Assembly: GCA_947095535.1 (NCBI GenBank)
Contig: OX352773.1
Coordinates: 37,345,398 to 37,409,397, forward strand
Direction of reading: 5' to 3'
From: Poecilobothrus nobilitatus
Lineage: Eukaryota > Arthropoda > Insecta > Diptera > Dolichopodidae
DNA: 64,000 bases
Position numbers and translations under genes: made by a program. The notes beneath the pieces were generated by a model, which ran no database searches, had not been told where the DNA came from, and saw only the letters and a program-made list of their open reading frames with translations. Below are positions 60,302-64,000 of this stretch, piece by piece. The stretch's first letter is position 1, and the number at the start of each line of letters is the position of its first letter.

Positions 60302-62655
60302 TATATGTACATATATATATAAAGTTTAAATAAATAATTTTGACCTGATGAGATTTTTGTTGCTATGATTTTTATTGGAGTCCTTTTTTTCTTTTTTGTT
60401 TTGTGTTTTTGGTTTTGATTTGATTTGATTGCTCCTGTATTTATGCACAGTATCTATATTATATTATACATATGACACATATATATTTATATATATATGT
60501 TTGTTGTGTTTATTGTTATGTATTTAATATAAATAAAAATAAATCATTTGGTAAGAATGGACCAAAAATATAATATATAATATATTATATATCTAATATC
60601 TAATATCATATATATATACATATTATATATATATAAATATTAAAATGATGTGCCCACTTAAGTGAAACGAAATGATGGCCGTCATCATGAACATCATAAA
60701 AATGAAAGTTAAAACAACAAAATAAAAATGAAACAAACTGTTATTAAAGAAAAAAACGAAAACGAAAAGAAAAAGTAAAAATAAAAAAATGTCCTTAAAT
60801 TTTTTCAAAACAATATGAACCCACTTATTTTTAGAACCATTAAATAACATTGGTTGAACGTCGGTCATCTCTTTATCTACCTTTCATCTCTATACTCTAA
60901 CCTCAACTCACAAAAAGATGAAAAAAAAAAAATATTAATTTATTTTTTGTGTTTTTTTTTTCCTTTTTGCTTTTCATGTTTTTTTTTTTTTGTTTGAAAT
61001 CAAAAAATCAAAAAAAAAAAAATTAAGCTTAATCTTTGTTTTTGTTTTACTTTTTTGTCTCTCCTTATTTTGTTTTTGTTTGGTTTTTTTTTTTTCTTTT
61101 ATTTTGTATGAGCCCTGATTGTTTATTTATTTTAGAACATATCCATCAAAAGGATAACATATTATATTATATGTGTTATCCTTATCCAAAAATAACAAAA
61201 GAAAAAAAACCAAGTAAATTTAAAAGATTTTTTTTAAAACCTAATAAAACAAAATATATTCTCCATGTACACTTGTGTGAAAAAATAAGCCTATATTGTT
61301 TTTTAAATAGGTTATAGGTATAAAAAGTAAGATTACTCTATTTAAAGATTTTTATTGCACACAAATCTGTGTATAACTTCAGCTCAATTTAAAGTACTAT
61401 TCAGAAGTTACAAAACTGAAATTGTGATATTAGAAAAAAATAGTGATTTCAGTAAAAGTCTATAATAATTAAAAATGTTATACATAGATTTATCTTATAT
61501 GAAAAATGATTTTTTAGTACACTGGAATTAGATATATTTCAAACTTTTCATCAGATCATTTTTTTACAATAAAATTTTTACAAGTAAAATTTTCAAATCA
61601 GTTAATTACTGTACACTATGAATATCAAAATCTTTGAATATATGTTTGGTATTTTAAATAGCCATCATCTCTCTAATAAGTGTGTATTTTCGAACAAATT
61701 TAGATTAATAGTTTATCTTTTCATTATTTAGCTATTGTTTTTAAAGTAAATTTGAAGAAAAAACAGGACACATTTAAATTTTTAAAGAAAACAATTATTT
61801 TTTCAATTGAACTTTTCGATTTCCTTTTTTTTTTCCCAATATTTTCTGAAAATATATTAAAAATATCTGAATTTATTTTACCTTATTGTCTACTATTTTG
61901 CTCACCAATGTAAAATTATTTATTAGCCAATACAAAAACCATTATTTAATGTTATTTATTTTCTATGACTATGGGGTAATTTTTCTTTCAACCGGAATTC
62001 GTTCAAATAGCTATGATATACCAGAAGAAAAAAAAAAACTAAGGAAAAACAAAAATGTAAAATGTCCATCCATAAATGAGAAGTTAATAAATAAAATAAA
62101 GGGCGGAAGTAATTCAATTAACCGAAAATTGATTTTTTTTTTCCATTATATTTTTGTCTAGTTTATTATTTTTGTCTTTATTTTCTATAATAATATGATA
62201 AGTTAAAAAATATAAAAAGATAAGCTCGTAGTATAAAAAAAAAGCATAACAGTAAGAATTATAAATATAATAAAATTTTTTCCATAAATTCTAGCAGATT
62301 TAATATAAAAAAAAAAATCATTTCTGAGTTGTTTAAAAGTGCAAAGTATAATTTTTATTTTTTTTATATTTTCGCAATAATATTAAAATTTAATACTCAA
62401 GGACAATGAAAACTTAAAAAAATTATTCCTGCGAGTTTTGAAAAAAACAAATTGATTTCCTGCATATTTAATCATGTTTATTGTATACATTAAAAGTTTT
62501 TCAGTTTGATATAGACATTATTTTATTTAAATCTTTTTAAAATAAATAATAATTAAAACAAATAAATATTTGAATCAGCTAAAGAACAAAAGATTTTTTT
62601 TATGTACTACATACTGAAGTACATTTTTTTCCTTTGATACTTATGTTGGAAGCAT
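59801..62655. other. A/T-rich stretch with long (TA)n tract
   Basis: Contains an alternating TA run at 60,258-60,298 with further TA-rich tracts at 60,570-60,630, plus homopolymers. Frames at 60,623-60,868, 61,036-61,317 and 61,886-62,161 are low-complexity Phe/Lys/Asn/Ile strings and not credible genes. Confidence 0.55.
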
Positions 62656-62660
62656 ACAAT

Positions 62661-62990
62661 GTGAAAATATGCTCAAAATCGTTAAAAAAACGACTGAAAA
62701 TGGTAGAGAAATTGTTTTAAAGGTTTGATAATTTCAAAATCCAATTCCAGACAATAAAATTTAATTATGACTTTCACATTTCGTTTTTATATTTAGAAAT
62801 ATTGTCCTCTACACAAAAATTTCCTTTTTTGCTTAAAATTCCTATTTTCAAGGAAAATATTCAGTTTTTACTGAAGCAGCAAAAAATACATGAAAATATG
62901 CTTAAAATCGTTAAAAAAACGACTGAAAATGGTAAAAAAATTGTTTTAAAGATTTGGTAATTTCAAAATCCATTTCCAGACGATAAAATT
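62661..62990. repeat. direct repeat, two about 100 bp copies 229 bp apart
   Basis: TGAAAATATGCTCAAAATCG ... GACTGAAAATGGTAGAGAAA ... CAATTCCAGACAATAAAATT at 62,662-62,762 recurs with few changes at 62,891-62,991. The intervening 130 bp are not repeated. This may be two copies of a short dispersed repeat or a partial tandem duplication. Confidence 0.8.
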
Positions 62991-62991
62991 A

Positions 62992-63180
62992 GGTCTATTC
63001 TAGGCATATTGTGTATCGGGCTCTATTTTTAGCTGTTTCCCCTTTACCCTTCTTAGTTTCCCCTATGTGTTATTTATTGACGACCTGTTTTGCATGATCA
63101 TGTTTCTCCAAGATCAAGTTATTGGGACGAGTTCCATTCCAGTACTTCCCTTGCTATGCTATGAAATACTTAAAATTATT
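62992..63180. other. higher-complexity patch of unknown nature
   Basis: Less A/T-rich stretch with TTGTGTATCGGGCTC, CCCCTTTACCCTTCTTAG and CCAAGATCAAGTTATTGGGA. No long frame on either strand. Probably an old repeat whose family I cannot name. Confidence 0.4.
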
Positions 63181-63747
63181 ATTATTTCTTTACACGATAA
63201 CCTATAAACTATAAAAAAAATTAATTAGCTTTTTATACGAAAAACAAAAACGATAACTCTGATTCTATATTATTTTATATTATAGTTTTTAAATAATAAA
63301 ACATAAGTTTTTTCTTCTAATAGAAAACTGGATTTTTTCCAGGAACTATTTTGGAACATTTAAGGAAACTAAATATGCTGATGGTGGTGATAATTTTGGG
63401 AAAATTTATGGTAAAGAAAAATTACTTTATAATATTTTGGAGTATAGCAAAATATGAAAACTCCATCTTAGGTATAACAAAAAGGAAGAAAAAAATCTAA
63501 AAATTAAATTAAAAATTTGATATACAGTGTTATTTTTAGACTCTATATAATGATTTAGTCCTATAGCATATGATTTTTCTTTTAATAAATCGGGCCATGT
63601 TTCTTATTATCATATTATAATTTTCTTATCAAGATTCTCTTTTTTTAAAGTATTAGAAAAATTTTTATTTATATATCTATATAGTAATACTAGCTATACT
63701 CTATATAGCAAAAAAAATAAAAATTCCAAATAACTAATCGTATATAA

Positions 63748-64000
63748 AGGGTGTTCAAAATTGAGGTATCATTTTGATTTTGCCGCCATTTTTTTTCTAC
63801 CTGAAATTTTTATACGAGGTTTCTTTAGGTATATTCTAAATACATTCCCGTTAGTTAATATGGAACGTTACACGAAGGAACAACGTGTTTTTGTTATTAC
63901 AACATTTTTTGAAAATGGTAAAAGTTTTCAAGATGTAATTAGGAAATTTCGAACAAAATTTGGTAGAGAAAATACTCCAACAAATCGTGCCATCAAGCTG
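63748..64000 (+). mobile_element. Tc1/mariner-superfamily element, 5' part (cut by window end)
   Basis: Starts near AAGGGTGTTCAAAATTGAGG after a TATA sequence that could supply the TA target duplication. A 110 bp leader with TTTTGATTTTGCCGCCATTT precedes the transposase start. The right end lies outside the window, so inverted ends cannot be confirmed. Confidence 0.7.
63860..64000 (+). CDS. transposase, N-terminal part (runs off the window)
   Basis: An ATG at 63,860 opens 47 codons without a stop. The start MERYTKEQRVFVITTFFENG is the typical first helix of the N-terminal helix-turn-helix found in many arthropod transposases of the IS630-Tc1-mariner superfamily, followed by SFQDVIRKFRTKFGR and PTNRAIKL, the second helix leading to a conserved Trp in relatives. 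The protein would bind the terminal inverted repeats in the nucleus and carry a DDE/D catalytic domain downstream, outside the window. The frame is clean so far, in contrast to the fossil at 49,270-49,690, so this copy could be young, but intactness cannot be judged. Confidence 0.85.
   Translation, partial: MERYTKEQRVFVITTFFENGKSFQDVIRKFRTKFGRENTPTNRAIKL

Overview
This window is very A+T-rich eukaryotic DNA: by eye about four fifths A+T, with A/T homopolymers of 10-28 bases every few hundred bases. Open frames rarely exceed 80 codons. There is no convincing intact protein-coding host gene, no real tRNA or rRNA gene, no CRISPR array and nothing bacterial. It reads as intergenic or intronic DNA of an insect. 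A fly is most likely, because the commonest dispersed repeat has the build of the dipteran mini-me/DINE-1 Helitron-like elements: short inverted TATACCCG.../...CGGGTAT ends, a GTCC-type proto-microsatellite, a hairpin just inside the 3' end and a conserved core. That assignment is inference; no species-diagnostic gene is present.

Almost everything recognisable is mobile DNA in various states of decay. Left third (1-22,700): a tRNA-like SINE head beside a second, different tRNA-like head (1,975-2,280), a 70-75 bp purine-rich tandem repeat (3,314-3,535), two unidentified coding-like patches on the minus strand (4,545-4,845 and 6,108-6,341), a Harbinger-type MITE with a TTA target duplication (14,181-14,801), and eroded mini-me-like fragments.

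Middle (22,700-39,700): a second copy of the SINE, a poly-A-tailed retroposon end, a near-perfect 20 bp palindrome (25,694), and four decayed non-LTR retrotransposon remnants. These are a reverse transcriptase fragment with a YADD box (28,330-29,140), an RNase H/zinc-knuckle tail on the minus strand (32,930-33,400), an endonuclease-RT-type C-terminus embedded in a large inverted repeat (34,390-36,226), and a second RNase H tail (39,035-39,645). A nearly full-length mini-me-like element lies at 29,398-30,705.

Right third (39,700-64,000): an inverted cluster of AAATCCC repeats framing a minisatellite (43,255-44,290), a Tc1/mariner-superfamily transposase fossil (49,270-49,690), a mini-me-like element whose interior has expanded into about 2.2 kb of alternating tandem monomers (49,877-52,545), and the poly-A-tailed retroposon end again (57,770-57,955). 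Next comes a well-delimited 1,121 bp inverted-repeat transposon with a 9 bp target duplication (58,671-59,791) that carries the same minisatellite and a strikingly G+C-rich, CpG-rich islet. The last 141 bases are the open start of a Tc1/mariner-type transposase that runs off the window. The most unusual theme is that minisatellite-type repeats live inside, and appear to spread or expand with, several unrelated inverted-repeat or Helitron-like elements.
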